A stretch of DNA of 64,000 nt from Colius striatus (lineage: Eukaryota > Chordata > Aves > Coliiformes > Coliidae), in assembly GCF_028858725.1 (NCBI RefSeq), contig NC_084767.1:19173895-19237894 (forward strand). Direction: 5' to 3'. The translations under genes were made by a program, and so were the position numbers. Shown piece by piece: positions 47,326 through 58,470 of the stretch. Positions within the stretch are counted from its first letter, which is position 1; the number at the start of each line of letters is the position of its first letter. The notes under the pieces are model-generated. The model worked only from the letters and a program-made list of their open reading frames with translations, was not told where the DNA came from and ran no database searches.

Positions 47326-50300
47326 CTGGGGGGAGGAAAGGAGAAAAAAAAGGGGCAGGGGAGAAAAGAGCACATCATTATTGAATTATCCTGCAACCCC
47401 AGCCCAAACAGGGCTCTTTGCTGAGGCTGGTTCTTATGCAGATGGTCTTACAATGTAAATCTGTGTCCAAGAGAGCCAGAGCACTTGCACCGGTACAAAG
47501 TGCATCACTCCTCCTTTGCTACTGTTTTTCTCTCCCTGACTGTGGCCATGGGTCCCTCCTCTGGTCCTGGGAGGGCTACTTTTGCTTCCCGTTCATAATT
47601 TTACTGAGCAAAAGCACATCTTAAGGTTACCATTGCATATTCACATGTATTTTTGTCAGCAAGCTGCTTGAAATGACTCATCTAAGGTTTGGAGATTTGC
47701 TCCAGTTAAGCTGGTCCCTTAAAAACCCCGATGCAAAATGGTGGCTTGAAGCAGCGTTGGCTTGGTACAAACATACTTTGGAGCACAGGGCCAAGCACTT
47801 ATCCTTGCTAACCCAGGATCTGCCTGTGCGAGGGTGGCTTGTCTTGGCAAGGACCTGTCCCCTATCCACCCAGAGCTGCTGATTTCAAGGCTCCTTTCAG
47901 CCCTCTGGCAGGAGGTGGAAGTTCTCACTCAGCAGCTCATCTGGTTGCAAACCAGGGTGGGAGAGGACGGGTCCAGCTCAGGGGAGAGCACACACATGGG
48001 TCAGAGTCGATATGTCACCTGGCACAGGTAATTAGGCCCTCCTCTTCAGAACACTGAGTGAGCTAATACTTAGTTTAAGTGCTGTTTACTACCTAAGCCA
48101 GCTCAGCCGCCTATTGCCGCAGTTTCTAGTTTCATTGAAAGAGTGCAATTTATCCTGGAGCTGATCCAAAGATTCAGCAGCGGCGTAGGACAAGAAACCA
48201 CAGGAAGTAACTAAACTTAAATCAAAGAACGGAAATGACTTGGTTCAAATTTAGAAAGTGCACATTGTTTTCTAGTAGATGTGCCATTTCCTCATGGGGT
48301 GACCTTTATTCATAAATAATATAATGCGGGAGATCAGTTTAAAGAAGTGGCGAGTAAAGCTTCAGCGCAAGTTGTGCTGGGGGTTGAGGGGGTGGTGGGG
48401 TGTGTGGAAAAGCTTCTGGTACCAAGAAAAGAGAAACAGTGAACAGCTTCAGGAATTGCCAGTTGTTTGTGTTCAGACAAACAAATTAACCTTTTCCAAC
48501 GACATGAAAGATTTTAATATTACAGCAGTCTGAAAAGATGGGAAAAAAAGTCAGGGAAAAACCTGCATCCAACTACAACCAAGGCACACATGAGAAATGC
48601 ATATGTGTGTGTGCCAGCAAATGTACACCTCTCCGGTGAGAGCACATCCCCCTTACATTCAACACAACGTTACAAAAACTGTAGCATGAAGTAATTGTGC
48701 ATTTTTTTGAGGGAGAAAAGGAAGCGCATTTCTACCCACTGAAAAATGTTACTAGAGTCCACTATTAGATGTGCAAATCGCTGCTTTGATAGATCACTTG
48801 GCAACTGAGGAGCTGAACATCTGCCAGTTCTCCTGGGATCAATAGGAGGCCGGAGTAGCACTGCGTGGTCAGCATGGCATGGGCCGCCCCGGTACACTGG
48901 CACCACGTCCTGCCTGCCGGGAGCTTTGTCCATGGCACAAGATGAGCAGGAAGAAGTGCTTTATCTAGCAGTAATGATGATTATTGTAATGCAGTCCTTA
49001 TGTTGTTACTCTTCATCAGTTAAAATTCTCTGCTGGGTCTTTGCCACTCATGCAGAATTTTCCTTTCATTATTCATAGCTCATTGACATCTTGACTTGAG
49101 AAACAAGAGAGTTTTTAAAGCATCTATTCCTATTTCCTGTGCTTAAAAAACATAAAGAAGCAATGATTCTGACAGCTATGGGGCATGCAGAGAGAAAAAG
49201 ACAACTGATTTTCTTTTGTACATCAGAATCTGGTGTCATGATATAAAAAGTACTTGCTGCAAGTCAGAGTTTAGCAAAATAGACAGTCCTGTATTGGCTA
49301 GGTGTTATGTTTGCAGAAAGACTGAATTTCACAGTTTTTTAGGGAGGTGGCTCATCTTTTTTTTTAAAGGAGAGAGATGCAGCTGCTTTTGCTGCCAAGA
49401 TGAAGTGCAGCAGAGCTGATATTAGATGGAAGGTAGCTGGAAGAAATGGTGGCATGCTGAATGATGCTCTAAGCCTGCCTGTGTGCTCCTCCATGTCACG
49501 GGCAGCACTGCCTTCGTTGCCTTGCTGGAATTTTAAAACAACCACTTAGCACAGGGCTCTGCATTCTGGCCTGAACTCGCTAGCACTTGCTACCAAGTTT
49601 CTGGGGTATGGTCCATTCACTAGGTTTAGACAGGATCCATGGAGTGTTACTGTTTTTAAGGTGTCCCACAGGCCAGCGTGTGTGTGGACAAGAGCTGTTC
49701 AGCCCTGAGTCAGCACCTGCTGCCTCTGTTGATGCAGCAAGGCTAAGCTGATGCTGATGTTACCCGACATGACAGCTGGACCCAGCGTGGCTCACTGCAG
49801 GCATTCTGTGTCGCTGGTGGCACCACATGCAGAGCCCCTTGCCCCAGCGGGCATCCCCCCAGGGCAGGAGCAGCACACAGCAGTTGGCATTTAGGCTTTA
49901 TATTAACTCTGTAGCTGCACAGACTGCAGTGGTCCGGAACTAGCGATGACATCATACAGAAGATATGTCATCAGGTTAATTTGGAGAAGGATTATAGTCA
50001 TGGGCACTCAAACACCCAAACCCCTGGTATGCAGACATGGACATATGCAGGCAGAAGTTAAAGATGGCTTAACTGAGATAATGCTAATCAGGATTTCAGA
50101 GTTAATTATCACAGAAAAGAGGTGACCCTTGGACTAAGCACCACACTTTAGGATAGTTAATGTTGAAAATTATTCATCATCATTTTTCATTATAAAACTG
50201 TTTCAAATTTTCTCTCTAACAGGCATCTCTCTTGCTGAAGATCATTTCTAAAACACCGTAAGTACACCCCCTACCAGTTTTTGGTGTTAGTCCTTCAACT

Positions 50301-51925
50301 TCTGCCTTCACATGCCTGAACAGAGGGTTTCCACAGTTAACTGATCTCAGCTTTCAAGCTACTCTTACAAGACATACATTTCTGATATCGGTGGAATTTT
50401 CCAAGGACCATAACTACATTGCTGCTGAAGGTCTTGTCACCACAAGTTTCAGCAGTGCAGTGAGATTGTTAGTGACAGATCCAGGTCAAACATCTTTGAA
50501 TACTGAACTAGTGAGTGAGCTGGGTGGTGTTTGTTCTGCAAAGAGGCTCTGCTCTGTTAGGATCTGCCCAGATGACAGCAATGATGCTATTTTACAGTGT
50601 GGTTGCTTCAGTTTTTCTGTCTGTGTGCTTCCACTGGCACGTGCCTTGAGGACATCTTTCCCCAAGATGTTTCTGCTTTAAGCTTTATGTCTGCATCCCA
50701 TGAAAAGGAAGATTTCAGCAAAGGGTACTAGGTATCTGTGTACCTATACAGCACTCCATCTCTCACGGTAAAGAAAATTAACCTAGTCATCTGATAAAGG
50801 GCCTGTGCTGCATCAGAAGCAAGTCAAGAGGACAGACTGCTCCCATAAAGTCTTGCAATCTGAGGTGTGCCCACCTGGGTATGTGTATGGACCTTGGTGA
50901 CTTCACTAGAAGAACCTCCAAGATGTCATTACTTATGGGTTTTTTTGTTAATGTTTTCCCCAGAGGGGAAAAAAATGAAGCCGTAGCCAGTCTGAAACTG
51001 TTCCAGGATGACTGGGACAATACAAGCAAGACATCCTTTGAAACACAGTTTGCAGGCAGATGTAAGGATATCTCATGACTATTTACAGGAATATTGGGCA
51101 AGATGTCCACTCAGCAGCAGGAAAGCTCATCCCCACTCCAGAATGAGCTCCAGAACCGTGCCCTTCATCACCTCCTGACCAAGAACTCATCATGCATGCA
51201 GGGTGTTTGTCTGCAAGGACAACATTGTCTGGAGCAGCAATGTTGGTATCTTATAAGCTGCAGCTTCCGTCCCAACCACATCTGTGATCAAAGCTCATAC
51301 TTGGCTTAAGACCTTGAAAGAGGATAAAGACTAAAGGGGTATAACCCTGGGGCTCTTGCATTGGCTCTGAAGCCTGTGCAGGCGAGCAAGGTGGCGTTCA
51401 GGGTGGTCACTGTGTCTTGCAGTTGTTGATGTTGGCTCAGATGTTGAAGGGACCCAATTCAGCATACAGCACATGGAATTGGCCAGTGTGTCTGAATGGG
51501 CCCTAGGCAGACATGGTGACAAACACAAGTCACTTAAGTTGGGAGAGAAGGCAAGAAAGGCCAGGCTGAGATGTCTCTCTTCCCCTTTCTTCCCTCTGCT
51601 TTAAACTTGGCTGCCTGAAGCTGCCTGTAGCAGCCATCCTAGCTAACCAAGAAGGGGATGGCTACTAGAGATCAACTGTAAATGTTAAACCCTCTTAGAA
51701 AGAACATTTCTGCTCACAGGTGTCATCTGCTGTGGTAAGAAAGGACTGAAATTTATGATGCTGGTTTTGTCAACAGATCTTCTCTTTCTGGCAAGAGTGG
51801 TTGGCTATTGCTTGCAGACATTGAATTAATTGCTCAGATTGAACAGATTTAATATAACAAGATGTGTCATTTAAAGAAAATTGTAGATAAGAAAATAGAA
51901 GAAGACATAATAAGAGATAATAATA

Positions 51926-52001
51926 GTTTAGTGGTGGATGTGGCAGTGCTGGGTTAACAGTTGGATCTTAAAGGTCTTTTCCAACCTAAACAATTCTATA
52001 A
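51926..52001 (+). mobile_element. CR1 LINE 3'-end fragment
   Basis: TTTAGTGGTGGATGTGGCAG, TGCTGGGTTAACAGTTGGAT and CTTAAAGGTCTTTTCCAACC, ending AACAATTCTATAAG, match the CR1 3' end. The usual GGACTCGATGATCTTAAAGG segment is shortened by a small internal deletion. It is antisense to SPRY4. Confidence 0.92.
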
Positions 52002-55000
52002 GTGAAGTAGGATATGAGACTTAAGATACTTCAGCACCCAAACTTGGCAAAAGCTACAAAACTTGATGCATTTCCTTTGCTGTCCACTGCACTAATCCAG
52101 CCTGGGTATAAATTGCATTTTAATTGAAAAAAAAAAAAGACATACAGAATACCTGTAAACAAAACCAGTTACTCTTTAATCGCCAGTGACTATAGACACA
52201 TTACGGTATTAACACTGGCACAAATTCACCAGTGGCAATTGTACAGGCAATTTTCTGAAAGTAGGCAACAGGAAGAAAAATTCATGAACATGTCCTTACA
52301 CTGGAATTTTTTCATTCTTTAGAGGTAGGTGAAACAATGAAGTTCTTTTCAAAGCAGATATGTCAACAAACTCCCATGTAGAGAAAATTTCTCTTCCCCA
52401 TTGCCATCCACAGACTCTATGGTTGTTCACCATTTAGAATTTTCAAGTCAAAATATATTTCACTTCCAAGGGAGTGAAAGTGGATTTAGAAGTACATTCA
52501 TAAATGTGCTGCAGTGCTGCTGCTTGTGCTTTTCATCAAGATATTGCCAGTTTAAAATTACTATTGTACTAGATAATTACAAGTCCTAAAGTTGCAGGAA
52601 ACCAACTGTTAAAGTGTTACGGTATTATTTCAGACTCAAAAGTTTTGTAAGATTCTTTAGCCCTATGAAACAAAAGTGATCTTATGCTTTAATAGGATTT
52701 TGGACAGGTCTACATAATTTTATACAAAGCTACATCCTTGCAGGCAATCCCATGAGAAAGTAATGTAGACCCTTGGGAGAGCTCAGTCTCATGAATGTCT
52801 TCAGAACAATTTCTGAAGCAGTAAGGTCCTAGTAACTTTATTTTCAAAGCAGAGTTGGATAACTTGTGTTACACTTTACTGAAAAACAAAATGGATCTTG
52901 ACTTAAATACCTAACTAGTGGAGAAACATATATTGTTTATAGCCATCTCAGTTACCTAGTAGTTAATAATTTTAATAAAATCTTTCTCAGATGTTTAAAA
53001 AACATTCTAGATGTGAGTAGTAACAACATAATAATGAGAATAAGGGTTTCAAGTCCAGAATTGTGTCTGGAGTGGAAGCAATCCTGCAAAACCCGGCCTT
53101 GGGAAGCACTAGTGTGACTGGCAAGACCCCAGTGCCTGCAGTCCCGGTGAAGTCCAGGGGAAAAAGGGGAAACATGCTCCCACGACCCTCATCCCATCCA
53201 CCCTGCACTGGCTACAAGGTATTAGTTTTGCTCAATCCATATCTGAAAGATGCAGAAAATTGTGACATGAGATGCTGACATGCAAACACCTGGACTCAGC
53301 CTTAAATGCCATAGAAAAGCCCCAGATGTTCTGCTTGGCATGTGTTTGCTAATAGAGAGATTGCCAGTATGGTCAGTAATGTAGTCACCAACAACTCTTT
53401 GTATCCTTTGTAAGCTGCATGTATCAGATCAGGCACCACTCTATAACTTTCTAGCGAATTGTGCCTTACACCTCATGGGCAGCCTGTCCTTTCTGCTTTG
53501 TTGGAACAGCAGCAGTGTCAGAGAAGAGCCATTAGCCTCAGCAAAGCCAGCCCTCTCCTGGAATTGCTGGCACTGAGTTGTCCTGAGCATTCTGCAATGT
53601 TGCTGGTGGCCCCTCTTGAGCCAGGCCCTGGCAACGCTGGGGAGCTGCAGCCCGCATGGGCGGTGCAGCACTGCCTATGGCTGCGGTGCTGGCGGAAGGC
53701 TCAGGACCGCTCTGATGGCTGGAACTCCGCTAGGTGGGATGGAGGGTAATGGCATGGAGAGAGCCACCTCCTTACCATAAGCAGAGTAAAGCAAACTTGA
53801 GTTTTCAATTTTTGATCATGGGTTTCCAAGACTTTTCCAAGTATTAAGGCATCGTAAGTGTTTGTAAAGAAGGGATGGAAAAGTTACCCCAGGGAGATGA
53901 AAGGCCAAGCCCTGCCTGAGGTCCTAGATGACTGGGGCTGTGGTATGGCTTGAACTACTCGCCTGGAGTTCTGTTGTGTGTCGGTGGTGGTGAGGGGACA
54001 AACTACAGACCTCTTGAGTCTTGTCATCTAACAGCTGCATCACATCTCCTCTTGGTTACTGTGATACCAGACCTGTCATTACCCATGCAAAAGCTGAATT
54101 ACAGTCTCAGAAAGAGACATGACGATCACCTCATCAAGATTAACACACAGGCAGTTTCAGTAAACGTACTGCTGAAATTTGCTTGTTTTCTTCGCTATAT
54201 GGGGCACATGAATTTCAGAAAAACTAGAGCATCAGGAAGAAAAACTAAAATAGTGCAATAAAACCTTTACAGATAAGTCTGAATACAAAGAGTCACAATT
54301 GATAGTCATACACTTTGAAGTAGTATCCTACCAAGTGCAAGCATGTGTTTCAAGGCCGGTGCAAATCCCCGTGGTTCAGAACCGATGGTAACTAATGTGA
54401 AATTCCTCTGTTATCACTGCTTTTTGAGAAACCATGACTATTCTCTCTCCTATGGTGAGGTGGTTCCACAGTCTAGAAAACCTTACCTAGAAAGCACTGG
54501 TCACCACTGCAACCCATGCTTTGGGCAAAGGTGCTGGAGCCCAAGGCTCACCAGCAATTTACAGCTCTTCCCTACAGTCATTTGGAAAAATGTGAAATAC
54601 CCTGGTCATGCACTGAAAACAAAGCCAGGGTGTCTGGTATAAGGGCTATGCTTGCTATCAAAAAGTGCTCACAAAGCAAAGACCTCTAGGGGTCCATGGA
54701 GTATCTGCACCAAGTGGTGCAGCTGGGCAGGACCCTGGGGAGGGAGCTGAGAACAGGCAGGGAGCTGCTGCTGGGGCTGGCTTCCACCAGAGCCAAGGAG
54801 AGGGATCAGTAAAGGACTCACATCCCTGTGGAGGAGGAGCTGGTGATAAGGCCACAGATTCTGCCATTGCCTTTATTTGGAATTAAGGGCATCCTCTTGC
54901 CCAGACCTCCCAGCAGTGACAAGGGATGTGCTGCTACTGATGGAAGTCAAAAGGTTTGATAAAAGCTTTTAATGAGGCAAGACGACACTTGAAGTTAAAG

Positions 55001-55842
55001 GCGACCTTTCAGCAAGCACACGTTTTTAATGTGTGATTAGGAATAATATAGAATGTTGGAGTTCATTAAGACTGAGTTAAGCTGTCTGAATTTTGAGTCA
55101 AGCTGGAAATGCTTTAAAAAAGGGGGGAAAAGTGCTATTTTCCATAAAGTGTGTATTAATATTAACAAAGTAGCGATATGAACACTTTCTGTACCCATCC
55201 TTAGCAGCTGTATCTATCTAAGGACAGCTAGAATTTTCTGTACAAGTAATAAGCAAAAAAATAAATAAATTAGAAAGCTTATAGGGAAACCTGCCATCTT
55301 TAAAACGAGACACTAAATTCCTGCCAGAGCGTGCAAATTCAGAAGCTGGGAAATCAAACCTGTAGACTTCCAAGAAGCTGTCTCTATCCAGCTAAAGTCT
55401 ATCCCTATAGTGCAAGGCAATAAAGCACATTTTGGCCCACTAACATCCAGATCTCTAGGGACTCCAATGTCTTAGTCAAGGCTTTTTTATTGGATAAGTA
55501 CATTTATTTTAAGGCCAGAAAACCAAGCTCAGATGTGATCTATTCAGCTAATGGCACTAAATAATAAGCATATTAGAAGGATTTTATGCTTTTTTTAAGT
55601 GGACGTACATTATATTTCATTTTAAAAGAATAAACAAAAATAACCCCAACTTGTGCAGCTATTTGCTTAAAAAAGGTAGTTTTAACTACAGGATTGAATC
55701 TGGAAAACTGTAGAACAACATGATTGATGGATATTTTGCTTTTACAGTTAATATTTGGAAACCTCTCAGAGCTGTGAATTAATTATTGCTGTAGTGTTGC
55801 AAGGGTTGTGAATTTTATTTCAGCAAAGTCTGGTTTTTTTTT

Positions 55843-55857
55843 GGGGGGGGGGGGGGG
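55843..55857 (+). repeat. G15 homopolymer next to T9
   Basis: Nine T followed by fifteen G on the + strand. This is a low-complexity tract and a likely place for sequencing or assembly error. Confidence 0.9.
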
Positions 55858-57724
55858 TGAGGGGATTGCTTTTTGAGATTTTGTATTTCCCAGTTTGATT
55901 TGGGAATTGGTCATGATTCCATGAAAACAGCTTTTGTTTTGCTGTTTCAGGAGGAGAACAAATAATTTCTCCCCTGCACATACCTCACGGAGAATTTCAA
56001 AAGGACTGCAGTATTCAGAAATAGTCCTTTTAATTTTATAATGCCAATATAGAGTCCCTTCTAGCAATAGAAAACACAGTGTCCCATGGAAAATGGCACA
56101 TTTATCAATGAGACATCCCCAGTGGGGTTCCAATAACTGGGATTGTTCCCCTCCTCCTGCTATCAGGCATTTTTAGACAGAGGAGGGGGAAGCTAGTCAT
56201 CAGGATCATTGTGATTCTGTGCACAAATTGTAGCTTTATTCTTTAACCCAAAATGGGGAGGGGAGGAAAACCTCAATATTGGGGAAGCTGGGTTTCTCTT
56301 CACCTCATTAAACAGCAATCCTTGAGCTGATTTTTGACATTGCTGTACCTTTAGCATGGCATGGAAGAAAGGCAGCAGCTGAAGAAGTTTTAAAGAATCT
56401 AGAACGTATCTTTTCTGCTCTGGGTAATTCAGAGCTGTATTTCCTTTTCTTATTCTTTCTCTCCTCCACCCTCTAAGGAAAAACTTGGGCTATAACAGAT
56501 TTAAGAAATCAGACCCTTGGTCACTTGCAGAAAAAGAGTGGAGCCTTTTCCTCCTGTGATTAATGCTAATACTCATTTGCACTGCCATTTCTAAGGTCTG
56601 CATTCCCAGTCCTGCTTTCCTCTAAGATCTTTGTGCCTTTTATGTGCCCCTTTCAGTTTTTTCCCTTTCTTTCTCTGATAATGAATTTTCAGAACATGTC
56701 GTCTCTAGGCTTGTCTTTCTCCTGTGACGCCAGGACTGGTACCAGAAAATAAAATCCTGGCTTATCTTTGCTGCGCAGTTGGTAGAGAAGAGCAACCAAG
56801 ACAGGTTTCTCCTCCATATATAATATACTTCATATACCTTCATGAAATGATTCTAAGTACACATTTTTATGACTCATTCATCCTTTCAAATATATATTTC
56901 ATTCAGATTTAAAATTGAAGCAACCAAATGCATAGCAAGGCAGGGAGCAGAATAGTGATGGAATAAGGCACCGAGGCCAAAAAAACCCCAAACCCCAAAA
57001 CCCATGAAAAAAAACCCCAAACCAAAACAAACCATTGCATGAAATAAAATGCTAAAGAGCAAAGGTCACACTGGAATGATTTGACACAGCAGTGGCCGAT
57101 CTCTGAAGTCTTCTATTATGGATACAGCTCAGAACAACTTGACACTAACAAGACATCAGGCTTTGGAAAAGAGAGGCAGTGCGTATAATCAGTTTTCATA
57201 TTCCAAAGCAAGAAATATCCAGTTCCTATTTGTCAGTCCAGGTGACCACATATTTATGCTCCTTTTTAGGAGAATGAAGAAGGGATGAAGGAGACGACAT
57301 CCCATCAACAGCAAAAAGAGACTTATTCTGCTGTAAAAACCCTGCAAACAAACCCGACACAAGTGTGGTGAAGCCTGCCTGCCATGTACGTACATCAAAT
57401 GCAGATGTTGATGGAAGAACGCAGAAAAGAGGTAGAAATAAAGAACACAAATGCCAGTTCTACTTGAAACAGAACAATTCTTCAAGATGCAAAGTCTCCT
57501 TTAGCCTATGAAGCACCGGGCAGCTGTCCACTATATATAATTATAGGCAACTGCTGTCACAAAAGCCATCGCCAGAAATACACTGATGATCGACGATCTC
57601 TAAGGGACTAGACGAATACATCTAGAAAGAGCGCAAGATCTCTCTTCAAGGAACAGGCGTTATTTTTTTTTTCCTTACTTAAAAACATGTAACATTTGAC
57701 CGTAAACAGCGATCTCGTACTTAC

Positions 57725-57865
57725 TTTAAGTAATTCGGCTAAGACCATCTCTCCATAGGCGGGTTACTCCTGGGCCGGGCCCGGGGCCGCCCTGGCAGGA
57801 GCCGCCGGGGCTGCGGGAGGGACCTGCGAGCGAGGCGCTGTCAGCGCCCGCCGCGATGCTGCAAC
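57725..57865 (-). other. SPRY4: Probable non-coding first exon of SPRY4
   Basis: A good donor (AA|GTAAGTAC) on the - strand ends a CpG-rich segment, and the coding exon 10.4 kb away needs an upstream partner. The 5' limit is an estimate: about 25-30 bases upstream of it lies a TATA-like CATAAAAT (minus strand, 57886-57893). The exon would contain a tiny upstream frame (57739-57756). Not confirmed by transcript data. Confidence 0.5.
57739..57756 (-). other. Five-codon upstream ORF in the proposed SPRY4 exon 1
   Basis: Reads ATG GAG AGA TGG TCT TAG (MERWS, stop), ending 14 bases before the donor. It would precede the SPRY4 start in the mature message and could modulate its translation. It depends on the exon being real. 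Confidence 0.35.
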
Positions 57866-58470
57866 CGCCGCTGCCTGGGAAAATGGCTATTTTATGAATG
57901 GGAGGGCAGCGGCTCCTCCTGCGCATGCGCGGCCGCCCGATTCTATGAATGGGTGGGCACCGGGGCGCCAGGGCGCAGGCGCGGCTGCCTTTTATGAATG
58001 GGGGGCTGGAGAGGAGCGCGGTGCCAGTTGCGGAGGACGGATACGGCTCGCGCTTTTTTTTTTCCCTCCCGTTCCTTTCCTCTTTCCCCCCCCGCCCCTC
58101 TTTTTTAATGAATGGAGGGCAGGCGCTGCGCATGCACCGCGCCCCCCGCCCGGGGCTGGATGTAACGGCGGCCGCTGCTGCGGGGAAAGCGGAGGCGGGG
58201 GTGTACGGCCGAGCCCCCTCCTCCTCTTCGGGTTCAGCGCTGCCGTGTTCCCCTGTCGCTCCGGCGCTCTCTGTGCGCGGCCGTTCGCGGGGAGCAGCCC
58301 TGATAGTGTCCTCAGCCCCTCAGTAGAGCCGGTGCTCCGCAGGCGCCGGAGCCCTGTGCTCCGCGGCCCCGGGGAGCTGCTCCCCGCCCGGTGTCCGGCA
58401 GCCGCGCCGCCCGTGCGCGGTACGGCTGTGTGCGGCGGCGGGGAGCACCGGAGGCTTTGGAGATCCCCGA
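57755..58470 (-). promoter_or_regulatory. SPRY4: CpG-island promoter of SPRY4
   Basis: A block of about 700 bp with very high G+C and dense CpG between AT-rich flanks, at the expected 5' end of SPRY4. It contains a perfect NRF1 palindrome (TGCGCATGCGC, 57920-57930), two further NRF1-like sites and four copies of a TATGAATGG-type motif. Such an island can also fire in the opposite direction (+ strand). Confidence 0.7.
57890..58136 (-). repeat. Tandem promoter cassettes: TATGAATGG motif alternating with NRF1-like sites
   Basis: The TTTTATGAATGGG-type motif begins at 57890, 57941, 57990 and 58103 (the last reads TTTTTTAATGAATGG). It alternates with TGCGCATGCGC (57920-57930), GCGCAGGCGC (57973-57982) and TGCGCATGCA (58127-58136). 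Spacing is about 50 bp for the first three units and roughly double for the last. On the SPRY4 sense strand each motif reads CCCATTCATAAAA, which includes a TATA-like element. Confidence 0.7.

Larger units (their letters stand above)
47326..57724 (-). other. SPRY4: SPRY4 5' intron
   Basis: This would be a 10.4 kb intron between the proposed first exon (donor GTAAGT, reading down from 57724) and the coding exon. It is largely AT-rich unique sequence. It contains one CR1 3' fragment (51926-52001), a T9G15 tract near 55834-55857 and an A/C-rich low-complexity stretch (56978-57032, GGGGTTT-like on the other strand). Additional non-coding or coding alternative exons may exist but cannot be called from sequence. 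Confidence 0.6.

Noticed and set aside
47280..47396. Start codon at 47396 for a 338-residue SPRY4
   Set aside because: The added 39 residues cross a clear splice acceptor and its polypyrimidine tract at 47326 (translated as FFFSFPPP), so part of it is intron.
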